NCBI GenBank assembly: GCA_018902385.1
Contig: JABSSW010000007.1
Coordinates: 496,001-560,000, forward strand
DNA length: 64,000 nucleotides
Reading direction: 5' to 3'
Source of the DNA: Physcia stellaris
Taxonomy: Eukaryota; Ascomycota; Lecanoromycetes; Caliciales; Physciaceae
This document shows, piece after piece, positions 10,695 to 21,797 of this stretch. The notes beneath the pieces are model-generated. The model saw nothing but the letters and a program-made list of their open reading frames with translations. It ran no database searches and was not told the origin of the DNA. A program made the position numbers and the translations under genes. Position 1 is the first letter of the stretch, and every line of letters starts with the position of its first letter.

Positions 10695-13600
10695 CACATT
10701 CGCCCACCTACGACGTGAACTCTAACTCATCTTATTCTCCGAGACCACGCACGGACATATACCCATCCACTCCACCCATTCTCCCTTTGTCTTAGTATAC
10801 ATACTCGCATTGGCGATGCATGCTGGTGCAGGCCTCAAGTCTCAGTCAGAAATGAGCGATACCCTTCAGTCTATCAAATCTGTATGAAATAGGAGTCTCA
10901 TCTGGTTGGGATCTCGAATGATCTTCACGGGGGGGGCGATCTCGGGTGATGGCATGCCCAAATCCAGCGTACTGTACAAAATAAAGCGTGCGTCACTTCG
11001 GGAGTCACTGCATATGCCGTTTTTTTACGGCTTGCACATAGGAAACAATAATGGATAGCACTTTAAATCTGACTGTTGACGATCGTCCAGAAGGTTGTGA
11101 CATTTCTGCAATATCCCCCACGGCCTACACGGGGTTTGTAAAGCGGTTCCAAAGTCTATTCAGCGCAGCAAAATTTGTGCTTGTCCACAGCTGGCCCTGA
11201 TATCTAGTCTCTGGCTGTTGATAATCAAATTGTGACACAGACACTTTGTAAAAATGGCGCGGATCTGACTGAAGTACGCACCTTGTGTGACTGTGGCATT
11301 GTGGTGGTTGCGGGTTCCTGGAGCTCGGACCAAGCGTTCTCAACGATCGACGTGCGTTTGTAGTAAGGTAGTAAGACGGCAACATGAACAATGCTATCCG
11401 TGCTTGATAGTTGACCTTGGATCAAGCCGGTCTGCTGCAGTCAGCACGCTCATCGTCCGTTCCTGCAATCCGCCCTTCCCAGAGGATGCGACGGCCGTCC
11501 CGTTTCCATGGCGTACCTGGTCATACTCAAATGCAGGTCCCAAGGTGTGTAGAACCACGATCCTACCGCTTCCGAGGAACAGCAGTCCTTTGCTAGCGAT
11601 GTTCTAACTTCGGAACCAGTGGGAATACTACGAGTGTGGGCCGGATGCCAGGTGTTCAAGGCGGTTACGGATGACAGCTTGGCCGTGTATACACAGAATC
11701 TCCCAACTAGCTCCTCCTCCGGCAGATGGTGCCTCTGAACGTGTTCAGACCGTATTGATCCTGCACGATCAGTTAGACATCACATATATCGACCGAGTGA
11801 GCCTATATCGGGAAGCAGCTAGACCAGCAATATGGCTTGTGCACCTCATAGATGCCTCCGATGCGGGTGATGAGTCCAGCAAGAAGGCGACAGAAACCTG
11901 TTCATGCTTCATACTTTCCAATCTAGGCTACGGAGGCGCGGCGCGTGGTGGTCGTAGGGGGCAGGTGGAGACATCCACTCTTGAGAATTCTCCTGCTGCA
12001 TCTGCCCAGATCGGAGAGGTCCACTTTGTCGAGGTGCCTGCTGACTCTCGTAGTCACGCTCATTGCCTTGGGGGTCTACCCTTCAACGGAGGCGGCCCAC
12101 GTCATTCGCATTTAGCGCAGCCAGAGCTGTTACAGACCAACGCATTTATCCGAAGAGTGTTTCAGAAGAGGGGCAGACAGATTGTGAAAGCAAATGGATA
12201 AATGCTGAAAGCTATTCGCAACATTTGCCAGATAAGATAATCAACACTGCATCCCACTCGTCCCACGTCCGAGTGCAACAAAGGTAAAATTGGAGCCCGA
12301 GGGACGCACGACATCCCAGGCCCCTGAGCCTTAGCCTTCAACAAACTCCATCGCTAAATTAGTGATTGGTGGACTATACAGGAGCAGTGAAGCTTAACTG
12401 CGTCACGGGGTAAAGCTCGCCTCTGTCGTGTGCATTTAGCGAGCACTTTCTTCGGAGAGCTCCCAGCACGCATATGAAATCCTTCCCTTGACCCTTGTGC
12501 GCCCATCCATCCTCCGCCATGCTGATCCTTTGCGGAACACTACCTTCACCCGCCATCGTTCAGAGAGTCGCTTCGGGCTGTCGTCATGGAGTCCGGAGGA
12601 GGAGGTCGAGGACTCGTAGGGAGCGGTGGTTTTAAGAGTGGAGCCTCGATCAGCAATTACCTAGGCTCGTCCATAAAAGGCCAGACACAGACAGAGCTCA
12701 AACGCTGGCCCTGTTCCTGCGGCCGCGTGAAAATGTATCCAATTGAATGCTCCCAAAATGCTCCCATGACCCATTCATCTCAAGCCTCCTCACTCTGGAT
12801 CCAACCTAGCGCTGCCAGCCGAGAAAAATAACTTCCTCCCCAGTTCCCACCGAATGCTGCGACTTTCCCAATGCCCATATATCGCAAAAGTCCCGTCTTG
12901 AGGAAGCGAGACGAGCAAAAACCATCCAGGAACCAGCCGTCCTCTCCTGATCTTCAATCTGCACCCGTCTCGCGCACTGACCACGCTCACGGGATCCCGA
13001 GGTCTATCCATCGCTACACCCCATAAACTCAATCCATCCCTCAGTGAGAATCAGCTGTTCTTAGGTTGTGGCTTGCCGCTGGCGCCCGCAGCTCCCCCTC
13101 TTGTTGTCTGCTGTTCTGAAGAAGGCCATTGCCGGCAAGAGAAGCACCCTTCCGCTCGAGTCATCAAAGCTGCTGGGTGTTCACTGTGTGTTCACTGCAG
13201 CTGCAGAGCGCTCAGCCTCATTAAATTCCAACAACTCCCCGAACAAGCTTTCCATTCACCTAGAGACACTCCTTCTCAACTTCAACATAAACTACAGTAG
13301 AACACCTCGACCTCTCCTGGAACCTCCTCACACCATCTCTGCTTGTGTCCCAGTCATTTCACAGCCATTTTGCAAAAGTCATACTGCAGTATCCCTTCTC
13401 AGTAGCTCTTAAAATCAGTCCCGCTACTGGCTTTTCCAATTTCTGTCTGCCTTCTTTCCCAGAAGCACAGTACCAGACACCGGTGGAGCATCAACTTCGA
13501 CGTCGATCGGGCATCCTTACTGGGTTACAAATTTCCCTACCCAGGCTAGAGCAGGAGAAGCACATAAAGGCTGTGGCATATTTGGTTGGGGCTTCTATTC

Positions 13601-13928
13601 TGCCCCGGGTCCTCGACGTCAGGCACTCCCCTTGGACTCCAAGGTACACGGTTTCCACCACGGCTCTCATCCCGGCGCCAACATCATACTGGCCCCAGAA
13701 GACGTTGCCTGCTGACCGGGCACACTAGTCCAGAAGAAGCCTGCCCGCCTCACGCATAAACTTCACCTCACTTCCTCCAACTTCTTCCTCCCAGTCCACG
13801 GAGTTCGAACATCGCCCAGAACGGACTCCCCAAAGTACCTCAGCAGATCGCGTCACCAAATACTGAACGCCAGTCCACCTTACAGCCGATAATAACACGA
13901 GTGCGTATCTTGCTTGACGTACCTCAAT
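10695..13928. other. Long gene-free region upstream of GSK3
   Basis: A 3.2 kb stretch with normal base composition. The longest frame is 176 codons on the plus strand (11,671-12,201). It is low in recognisable motifs and overlaps other frames, so I do not call it. The last kilobase is pyrimidine-rich and could be a long GSK3 leader, possibly with an untranslated intron. No tRNA, repeat or transposon is recognisable. Confidence 0.45.
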
Positions 13929-15450
13929 ATGTCGAGCTCAAATCGTCCGCAGGCCCTAGGAGGGCTGCGTATGGGTGGTCAGTAAAGAACCTCTTTCGCA
14001 AGAACATGTGCCGTTGCTCACTACATACCAGAGGTAATTCGCGAAAAAGTGCAAGATGGCGTGACAGGAGAAACTCGAGAGATGCAGTACACGCAATGCA
14101 AGATTGTTGGAAACGGATCATTTGGGGTGGTCTTTCAGACAAAGCTCTCTCCGAACGGGGAGGATGCTGCCATCAAGCGTGTCTTGCAAGACAAGCGCTT
14201 CAAGGTGAATGCCGTCGAAGTACACGGATTTCGAATGCGGAATATACTAATATGAGTAGAACCGTGAATTGCAAATTATGCGCATTGTCCGCCACCCTAA
14301 CATTGTAGAACTCAAAGCGTTTTACTACTCGAATGGCGAACGGGTGAGTGAAAATTTGGCGGTTGAAACCGAACACAGTAGGCTGACATTGAGAACGAGG
14401 CGCAGAAAGATGAAGTCTTCCTTAACCTTGTGCTTGAGTTTGTGCCTGAGACAGTATACCGCGCCTCTCGTTTCTTCAACAAGATGAAGACGACCATGCC
14501 GATTTTGGAGATCAAGATCTATATTTATCAGCTCTTCCGCTCACTTGCGTATATCCACTCGCAGGGCATCTGTCACCGCGATATCAAGCCACAGAATCTA
14601 CTACTGGATCCTGCCAGCGGTGTGTTGAAGCTCTGCGACTTTGGGAGTGCAAAGATTCTTGTGGAGAATGAACCCAACGTTTCCTACATCTGCTCGCGCT
14701 ATTATCGCGCTCCAGAGTTAATCTTTGGTGCCACCAATTATACCACAAAGATCGGTAAGTCTAGTCCGGATCTCAAGCTTCAAGTGTGCTTTGCTGATAC
14801 TTTTGATGCAGATGTGTGGTCAACTGGGTGCGTCATGGCGGAGTTGATGCTGGGCCAACCTCTTTTCCCGGGTGAGTCTGGAATTGACCAGCTCGTCGAG
14901 ATCATCAAAGTCTTGGGCACTCCCACCCGCGAGCAGATTCGTACTATGAATCCCAACTACATGGAGCACAAATTTCCCCAAATAAAGCCTCATCCCTTTA
15001 GCAAAGTAAGCTGTTGTTCTACTCTCGTTAGTAATGTTTCCTCTGACGCGCCTCCTTAGGTCTTCCGTAAGGCGTCGGCTGAAGCTATCGACCTCATCTC
15101 CGCCTTGCTTGAATACACACCCACTCAGCGTCTCTCGGCAATCGATGCGATGTGCCATCCATTTTTCGACGAGCTTCGCACTCCAGGGTGCCGTTTCCCA
15201 GATTCTCGTAATCCAAACGGTGCTTCAAAGCCTTTACCCCGTCTATTCGATTTTACAAAACATGGTAAGCTCACTTTGCGATTATGGTCGTAAGCTTCCT
15301 ACTGACAACATCACAGAATTGTCCATCGCTCCGGAGAAGAACACACGTCTCGTTCCTCCTCACGAACGCGCAAATCTCACTGCCCGTGGAATTGATCTCG
15401 ATAACTTTGTCCCTCTCCCAAAGGACGAGATGCTCGCCCGGCTCGACTGA
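13929..15450 (+). CDS. GSK3: Glycogen synthase kinase 3 homologue (serine/threonine kinase)
   Basis: Seven exons, 13929-13977, 14032-14204, 14260-14343, 14406-14754, 14812-15005, 15060-15264 and 15317-15450, total 1188 bp (395 aa). Visible kinase elements are [10 protein letters not shown] (glycine loop), the Lys in [18 protein letters not shown] with the catalytic Asp at about residue 161, and CDFGSAK with DFG at 180-182. The GSK3-specific activation-loop tyrosine lies in [14 protein letters not shown] (Tyr196). [23 protein letters not shown] follows in the C-lobe (longer than a minimal motif but diagnostic). GSK3 in filamentous fungi affects development, stress response and metabolism. The first exon supplies only 16 codons; a GTCAGT donor there gives the conserved junction MGEVIREKV. 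The gene is intact and ends about 0.9 kb before the AT-rich transposon island. Confidence 0.95.
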
Positions 15451-16338
15451 AACTCTCTCCAGCCACGTGATACGATAACGAAGTTTACGCCATTACGCTG
15501 CCAGCGATATCGATGCCGGCGTCGGACCGGTCATCCTATTTCAAGCACTTTTTCATGGGTATAGAGACATTTCAGACCTCTCGGTCTGTAACGTGGACAC
15601 GATGGAACAAAAGTGCGGGCTGCTTTTCATACGCAGCCAAGGTCTTACAAGGAAAAGCAGGGGAGCAAGACGTGGTTTGCTTGATCGGGGTTCACAAGGC
15701 CTACGAAGAGCTTGAACTGCTGGTGGGGAAGTGGAGAGTAAATCTCAACGGGAGTTATGTGCATCCCTTACGGGAGGCTGGACGACCTACCTCCTTTGAG
15801 GGTTGAGCGATGGTGCGCGCAGCAATCTTTCAGTTCGTCCCCTTGGCATAACAGCCCAAATTCCCCTTTACACTTTTAAATGAGCGTTTGTTACTCTCTT
15901 CTCTCGGAACACTATACCAACAACTTCTCTGCTGCGCAGAAGGTCCTGCCGGTTACGAGGCAGCAGTGGACAGGACAGTGCTAGTAACTAGAGATTGCAA
16001 ACTTTCTACCTCACGCTCCCCGTACAAGACTTGGTTTATGATACATCTAACCTGTGATCGGCTGACTACTTCATGAGACTCGCTTTGCGCTCGATGGAAA
16101 GCCTCGCCAAATAACAATGTATTTTTAGCTTCTAGATTGATGTAGTCGCGAACATCCTTGCAAACACGGCGACAATAGCAAGCCATTCCTGCTTGAATAC
16201 GCATGGCTGATATCGATATTGGTAACGGCACAAATCGAAACCGAAAAGTTCAACTGTACTCTAGACGCTCTACCTATTCTCCGTAGCAAATACTATCTTA
16301 AATTGCCCTTTTTCCACCACTTCACGTGCATTTGCAAA
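15451..16338. other. Region between GSK3 and the transposon island
   Basis: About 0.9 kb of normal composition, with CpT and ApG common, up to the exact LTR boundary at 16,344. No gene is supported. It presumably holds the GSK3 3' untranslated region. Confidence 0.5.
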
Positions 16339-16343
16339 GCTTG

Positions 16344-16496
16344 TGTTACAGGTATGTAGGATGCAACGTGCTTATATTCATGATAATATTGTCTATCGTA
16401 CATGTGATGAATGTGAATTATTGTACAGAGTTTGCACGCTAATTTATAATAAAATAACGTCTTGACATTGTTTTTGATAATAAATTTATTTCAACA
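16344..16496 (-). repeat. LTR of Copia A, outer (3' LTR)
   Basis: 153 bp, starting TGTTACAGG and ending TTTCAACA. It is less mutated than its partner at 21,428. It keeps two AGG, one GAG and several CT dinucleotides that the inner copy has lost. An A-run on the minus strand, the likely mutated polypurine tract, lies immediately inside. Confidence 0.9.
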
Positions 16497-16534
16497 TTTT
16501 TTTTCGAATTTGCAAAAATATAAAATCATGATGT

Positions 16535-17196
16535 TTAATTCATTTCGAACATGTCGATAAATCGTTGATATTTGAACGAAAATAAAAATTTGATGAAATC
16601 GTCGATTGACATGATGTCGATCGTTATATATTTGAATTCAATGCGATTTTTTTTAATTTCGTTTTTTATATAATGATATACAATATCGACGTGTTTGATG
16701 CGATTATAATGTATCGAATTTTCATTGAATGTTTTGACGTTTTGATTGTTCGTATTTATCAATATTTTGACGTAATTGTTCGATTGATTTTGAATTCGTA
16801 AATTAACGAATAATTGTTTGAATTAAATAATTTTTTGACGATAAATGATATGATCATATATTCGACGACGCAAATAAACGTGATTACAATAAATTGAAAT
16901 TTTGACATTCAATTTATCGAATCGTCGTTTAATAAAAACAAATATGTTTCGATGAATTTTTTAAAAATTTTGTCACGAATTCAATTTGCATCGCAATATG
17001 TTTCGATGTTTAATTTTTTGTTGAAATTATCGTCGTAAATTATGCAAAAATTAATCATGAAATTGAAATAAATTATAACACGTTTGATTGTTTTGATATG
17101 ATTAAAATTGAAATTTTGAACAAATCGATTGATTATAAAAATCGCATTCGTTACATTTGATTTAATTTTTATCATTGCAAATATGATTGAATTCAT
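16535..17196 (-). pseudogene. Copia A RNase H remnant
   Basis: Minus-strand frames retain Copia RNase H text: FAMIKIKSNVTNAIFIINRF (compare the family's YAMLGTRPDIAYAVSVVSR) and HVDIVYHYIKNEI, the remnant of the conserved HIDVRYHFIR-type motif. Stops separate the pieces. The composition is biased to Ile, Asn, Phe and Lys by mutation. Confidence 0.75.
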
Positions 17197-17611
17197 TATT
17201 GTTTAATATTGTTTGATATTTTGATTGATAATTTGATTAACGTTGAAAATTGAATCAAATGATTTTTTATGAATATTCGAATTGATTTTGCATTTTGTAA
17301 ATCGAATTTTTTAACGACGCGTTGAATATATGTTTTTTAATTAAAACGAATTATGTGCATTTCGTCATTTTTGAAAATGATTATATCAAAATAAAAATTT
17401 ATTGATTCAAAATCAATCATGTCGAAAACGTTATTGAATTTTGTTTTTGTTTTGTTAATCATGATTTTATTGAAAACAATAATTTTGATATTATCGATTC
17501 ATGTAATAATAATAAAATTTTTAAAATCAACATTCGTGACGAATATGTTTTGATTCGCGTCGAAAAAATTGAAAATTAATTTTTGTAAAAAAATTCGAAC
17601 AAACGTTTATA

Positions 17612-17809
17612 TCAAAATTTGAATGATTGTTTCAAATTATACAATATTTTGTTCAATTTGCAAATAATTTTGTCATTGTCACATTCAATCGAATATTTAA
17701 CGTAAATATTTGAATTAATGAATTCGTATAAAAACGTAATTTTCACGTTCATTTGTTCAATTTTCAAATTCAAAAAAACGACAACGACGAATAAAATTCG
17801 AAAAATCAT
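17612..17809 (-). pseudogene. Copia A reverse transcriptase remnant
   Basis: The frame contains KIEQMNVKITFLYEF and CKLNKILYNLKQSFKF. These match the Copia reverse transcriptase motifs around Q-MDVKTAFLNGEL and KLKKSLYGLKQSPR. Upstream and downstream parts are broken by stops. The same domain recurs in mirror position in copy B at 33,267-33,464. Confidence 0.8.
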
Positions 17810-18282
17810 TGATTTGACGACGAAAACAAAAATTTGATTAAAATCAATGTCATATTATTGTAAAAAATTTTTGACATATTATTTAATTTTGTATTGTATT
17901 ACAACGTTATCGACATTGCGTTTAAATTTATAAATTCATTTATCGTTCAACGATTTTTTTTATCGAACGTGAAATTTATTAGATTTCAAATGTGATTTTT
18001 CAATAAAAAATCGAGTTTTTTTTTTATTGTTTTTAATTATTATGAAAAATGAAAATTTCGTACGACGTCGTTATAATTATTTGATTTTTTTCGTCGATCG
18101 TCAACATTGTTATAAATTTTTCAAACGAAAAAACGTCGATGTTTTCGACGTAATCGATCAACAATAAAACGAAATTGATTGTATCAAATTCAACGTTTAC
18201 AATTGAAATTGATTGAAAATCAACAATGTTGTCGAACAAAACAATTAAATCATTTGAATTTGAATTTCAATTTGCAAACAAT

Positions 18283-18873
18283 TCACGCATTGCTAAATAA
18301 AACATCGTGAAATTGACAAAAATTATAACATTGTAAACGATAAAATTCATAAAAAAAATTATTCGAATTGTTTTTTGTTTGAACGTATTGTAACGTATTT
18401 TTGTAAAATTTTTGAAAATTTTTTTGTTGTTGTGACGTCATTGATTTTTGTATAATAATATTTGAAAATTTGATTTTGATATGTGATCGAATTTCAATGT
18501 TTTGAAAAATTTGAAATTGAATTTCTTGCTTTTTTGTCGTGAATTTAATGTGAATAACAAAAAAATTTATCATTGTTGAATTAACAATTGATTCGATAAA
18601 ATTTTTATCGAATTCGATATTAATTTTTGATGTTAATTTATGATCGTAAATATCGAAATTTTTGACGCGTTCGATTTTTTGACTAATCGATATGTAAATT
18701 CGATAAATGATGTTATCGTCATATTCGATGAAAATTTTTTTTTCGACGTTCGATTTAAAATGATTTTTGATTTTTTTGTTGATAACAACGTAAACGATTG
18801 ATTCGAATAAATACATGTTCGTCAATTTCGAAAATTGTTCGTAAATATTTTCGAACGATGATTGATTTTTCAA
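18283..18873 (-). pseudogene. Copia A integrase C-terminal remnant
   Basis: A 196-codon frame with FESIVYVVINKKIKNHFKSN followed by IFIEYDDNIIYRIY. This corresponds to the Copia integrase tail (FG-x-V-IPKEKR-KLDPK-x-IFVGYD-x-YRVW). It is the longest surviving frame of copy A. It continues as the linker towards reverse transcriptase. Confidence 0.75.
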
Positions 18874-19965
18874 ATACGAAATTAAACGTCGATTTTTGAT
18901 ATACGTTATTGCATATGTGATGTTTGATCACAAAAAATTCGATATATTTTTCGTTAATAACGTTGTTTTGATTATGATAATAAAAATGCGTTAATATGTT
19001 TCGATTACATCATTGACGTTTTGAACATTTGTTGAAATTGAATTGAATTGATATTTTGATTGTCAAAATAATTGATTGATTGCGTGTTGCGAAATTCGTT
19101 GTCATAATTTGTACGTACGATTTTGACGTCAACATCGAATTGACGTTTGATTCAATTGATATATTTAATAAAACATTGTGTCATTCGTGTTTGTTTTTGA
19201 CGATGTATATTTTCGTTTAACGTAATTTGTTATCGATAATATTGATATAATAACGTTAATTTTCAAAATTTTCGATCGTTATTGATATTAAATCAATGTA
19301 AATAATATGAAACGTTTTTTCGACATGATGAATATTTTTTTTTATTCGATTTTTTTTGTTTTGATTAATTTGCAAACATCACAATGATTATTTTTGCAAT
19401 CGTTTTGATAAAAATAATTCAATTTTTTAAATATTGACGTAATAAAAAAATTCATGTAATTCAAATTTCGATATCATACGATAAACGACAATAATAATGT
19501 TGTTGACAATGCAATCATTTAATGTAATTGCAATTTCAAAATGTATAATTCGTTGTTTTGCAAAAAAACATATTCGATTGATTTGTTTTGATGTTTGAAA
19601 ATGTAATTTTCAATATTTCAATAAACGTTTTGTTTTTCGAATATTGATATTGACAACAAATTTGTTGACGAATTTAACATATAAAAAATTGACAAATCAA
19701 TGAATTGATCATTTGCATTGTTGTAAAAAAAAACGAACAATAATTTGATTTTTTTTTTCAACAATAAAACGAATTTTGTTTGCAATTACAACATGTTCGA
19801 TGTGAAACATGAAAAAATATATAAAATTTCGATTTTTGCACACATGAATATTGACGTTCGAATTTGTATATCACAATATATCGTTGATTGAATGATTAAT
19901 GAACAAAATTTATTTTCAAAATTCAATCAACGACGTTGATTGTTATTATGAATTTTGAATTTTTT

Positions 19966-21424
19966 TCAAAATTTTGTCGTATGAATGATCAAATATGTTT
20001 TTGTCAATTCATTTTTTGAAAATGTTTTTAAATGATTATAATAACATTTTTCAAAATCATGTTTAATGAAATCGTTGTTTATGTATTTTTGATGCAAAAA
20101 AAAATCGATGTATTCAAATTTTGATGTATTAAAACGAATACGTTTAAATTTTTCGAAACGATCGACGATCAATGCAATTAAATTTGATTTTGTTATCGTA
20201 TCGATAATGATTTTAACGAAATTCAAAAAAAAATTTCGATTTCGATGAAATTTGTGTTTTCGAAAATTCATTCGTCACGTTGACGAATCACGAAATAATT
20301 GAAATGAATTAATTTGTGCATTTTGAACAACAAAATATTTTGATAAAATACGTCGACAATGAATTTCGAATCAATTTTTTCGATAATCAATTGATTGTGT
20401 AATGATTCGACGATTTTAATATAAAATTCGACGTTCGTTAAAATGACAAATCGATCAATGAAATCGAAAATGATATCGACGAAAAAAACAAAAATATTTT
20501 TTGAAACGTTTTGTTATTTTTGTTCAATAAATCAATGATGTTGAATTCGTTATGACAATAATAAAAAAACAATAATTGACGTTCATTGCATTGAACAAAT
20601 AAAAAAAAAAAATTTATTCAAATTTCATTCGTGTTTTTCGACGATAATGATGAAATTCGTAAATTTGATTTTCGTTTTTGCATCGATAAAATTTCAATCG
20701 ATATTTTTGTCGTGTAAAAATTCGACGATAAACATTAATTTTATTGATAAATTGATTGTTCAATAAAATTATTCAACGTAATTGATTCGAAAATCGTTTT
20801 TGACGTCGATTTTTCAATTAAAATATTGTTTTGATTTTGAAATGAAAACGACAAAATTGTGAATGATATTTGACGTAATCATTGTGATATTTGAATTTAA
20901 AAATTTGAATCGTATAAATGAAAAAAAAAAAAAAAACGTATATGATTCGTGAAATCGTGTAAAACGTGTAAATTTCATGTCGTATTTGTTTTTTTTTTTT
21001 TTCATTTCGTAACAAATGAATTCGAAACATCGATTCGAAATAATGACGAATTCATTGAATTATCGAATCGTATATGTGAAATTTCGTGTTTTTTGAAAAC
21101 GTTTTTATTGAAATCGAATAATCGATCGTGCGTTCGAATTTGACGTTCGTTTAAACGATAAATGACGTTTTAAATCGATCGACGTCGATGTTGATTTTTG
21201 AATTTTTGAAAAATTAAATAACGATCGTTAAAATAAACAATATGCATTTTATTGACGACATTAAATGACGATAAATTCGTTGTAAATTCAATTTGATATT
21301 TTCGAATTTGATTGTCGTTTAATTTATCAAAAATTTTTCGATCGATGCATGAAATCAATGTTTGAACATTGTAAAATAATATGAATCGATTCGAATGATG
21401 TTTGACAAACATTGTCGAATTCAT
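19966..21424 (-). pseudogene. Copia A gag region remnant
   Basis: Broken minus-strand frames (19,966-20,271; 20,814-21,005; 21,170-21,424) occupy the gag position next to the 5' LTR. The first contains FEKCYYNHLKTFSKNE, which may be a decayed zinc knuckle. Assignment rests mainly on position; the same pieces recur inverted in copy B. Confidence 0.5.
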
Positions 21425-21427
21425 AAT

Positions 21428-21581
21428 TTGTTACAAATATGTAAAATGCAACGTGTTTATATTCATGATAATATTGTTTATCGTACATGTGATGAATGTG
21501 AATTATTGTACAAAATTTGCACGTTAATTTATAATAAAATAACGTTTTGACATTGTTCTTGATAATGAATTTATTTCAACA
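21428..21581 (-). repeat. LTR of Copia A, inner (5' LTR)
   Basis: About 154 bp, starting TGTTACAAA and ending TTTCAACA. Compared with the outer LTR, about 12 substitutions are seen by hand. Eleven are C to T before a pyrimidine (or the strand equivalent) and one is in CpA/TpG. Confidence 0.9.
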
Positions 21582-21600
21582 ATTTGTGTGAAATATTGAT
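21582..21600. repeat. 19-bp spacer with two target site duplications
   Basis: The spacer reads ATTTG-TGTGAAATA-TTGAT. Its first five bases are the right target duplication of Copia A (left copy GCTTG at 16,339-16,343). Its last five are the left target duplication of Copia B (right copy CTGAT at 34,787-34,791). Every mismatch is ApG to ApA or CpT to TpT. The original locus therefore had the two insertion points 9 bp apart between duplications. Confidence 0.85.
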
Positions 21601-21797
21601 TGTTGAAATAAATTCATTATCAAAAACAATGTCAAAACGTTATTTTATTATAAATTAACGTGCAAATTCTGTACAATAATTCACATTCATTACATGTACG
21701 ATAAATAATATTATCGTAAATATAAACACGTTGTCACATATACGATAAATAATATTATCATGAATATAAACACGTTACATTTTACATATTTGTAACA
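21601..21797 (+). repeat. LTR of Copia B, inner (5' LTR)
   Basis: 197 bp, TGTTGAAAT to TTTGTAACA. It contains two tandem copies of a 44-bp segment that occurs once in the LTRs of copy A. It is strongly mutated relative to its partner at 34,590. Confidence 0.9.

Larger units (their letters stand above)
16344..21581 (-). mobile_element. Ty1/Copia LTR retrotransposon, copy A (degenerate)
   Basis: A 5.2 kb element bounded by two LTRs of about 153 bp that start TGTTACA and end TTTCAACA on the plus strand. Coding remnants run on the minus strand in Copia order: gag near 20.0-21.4 kb, integrase near 18.3-18.9 kb, reverse transcriptase near 17.6 kb, and RNase H near 16.5-17.2 kb. The 5-bp target duplication is GCTTG on the left (16,339-16,343) and ATTTG on the right (21,582-21,586). 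The two mismatches are exactly the changes expected from the island's mutation bias (ApG to ApA, CpT to TpT). No frame is intact. Confidence 0.88.

Noticed and set aside
11671-12201. 176-codon plus-strand frame as a gene
   Set aside because: No motif, no supporting splice pattern, and overlapping frames on both strands. This length is expected by chance in DNA of this composition.
21428-21797. Inverted LTR junction as an assembly fold-back artefact
   Set aside because: The two arms differ in LTR length, point mutations and flanking target duplications, so they are separate insertions.
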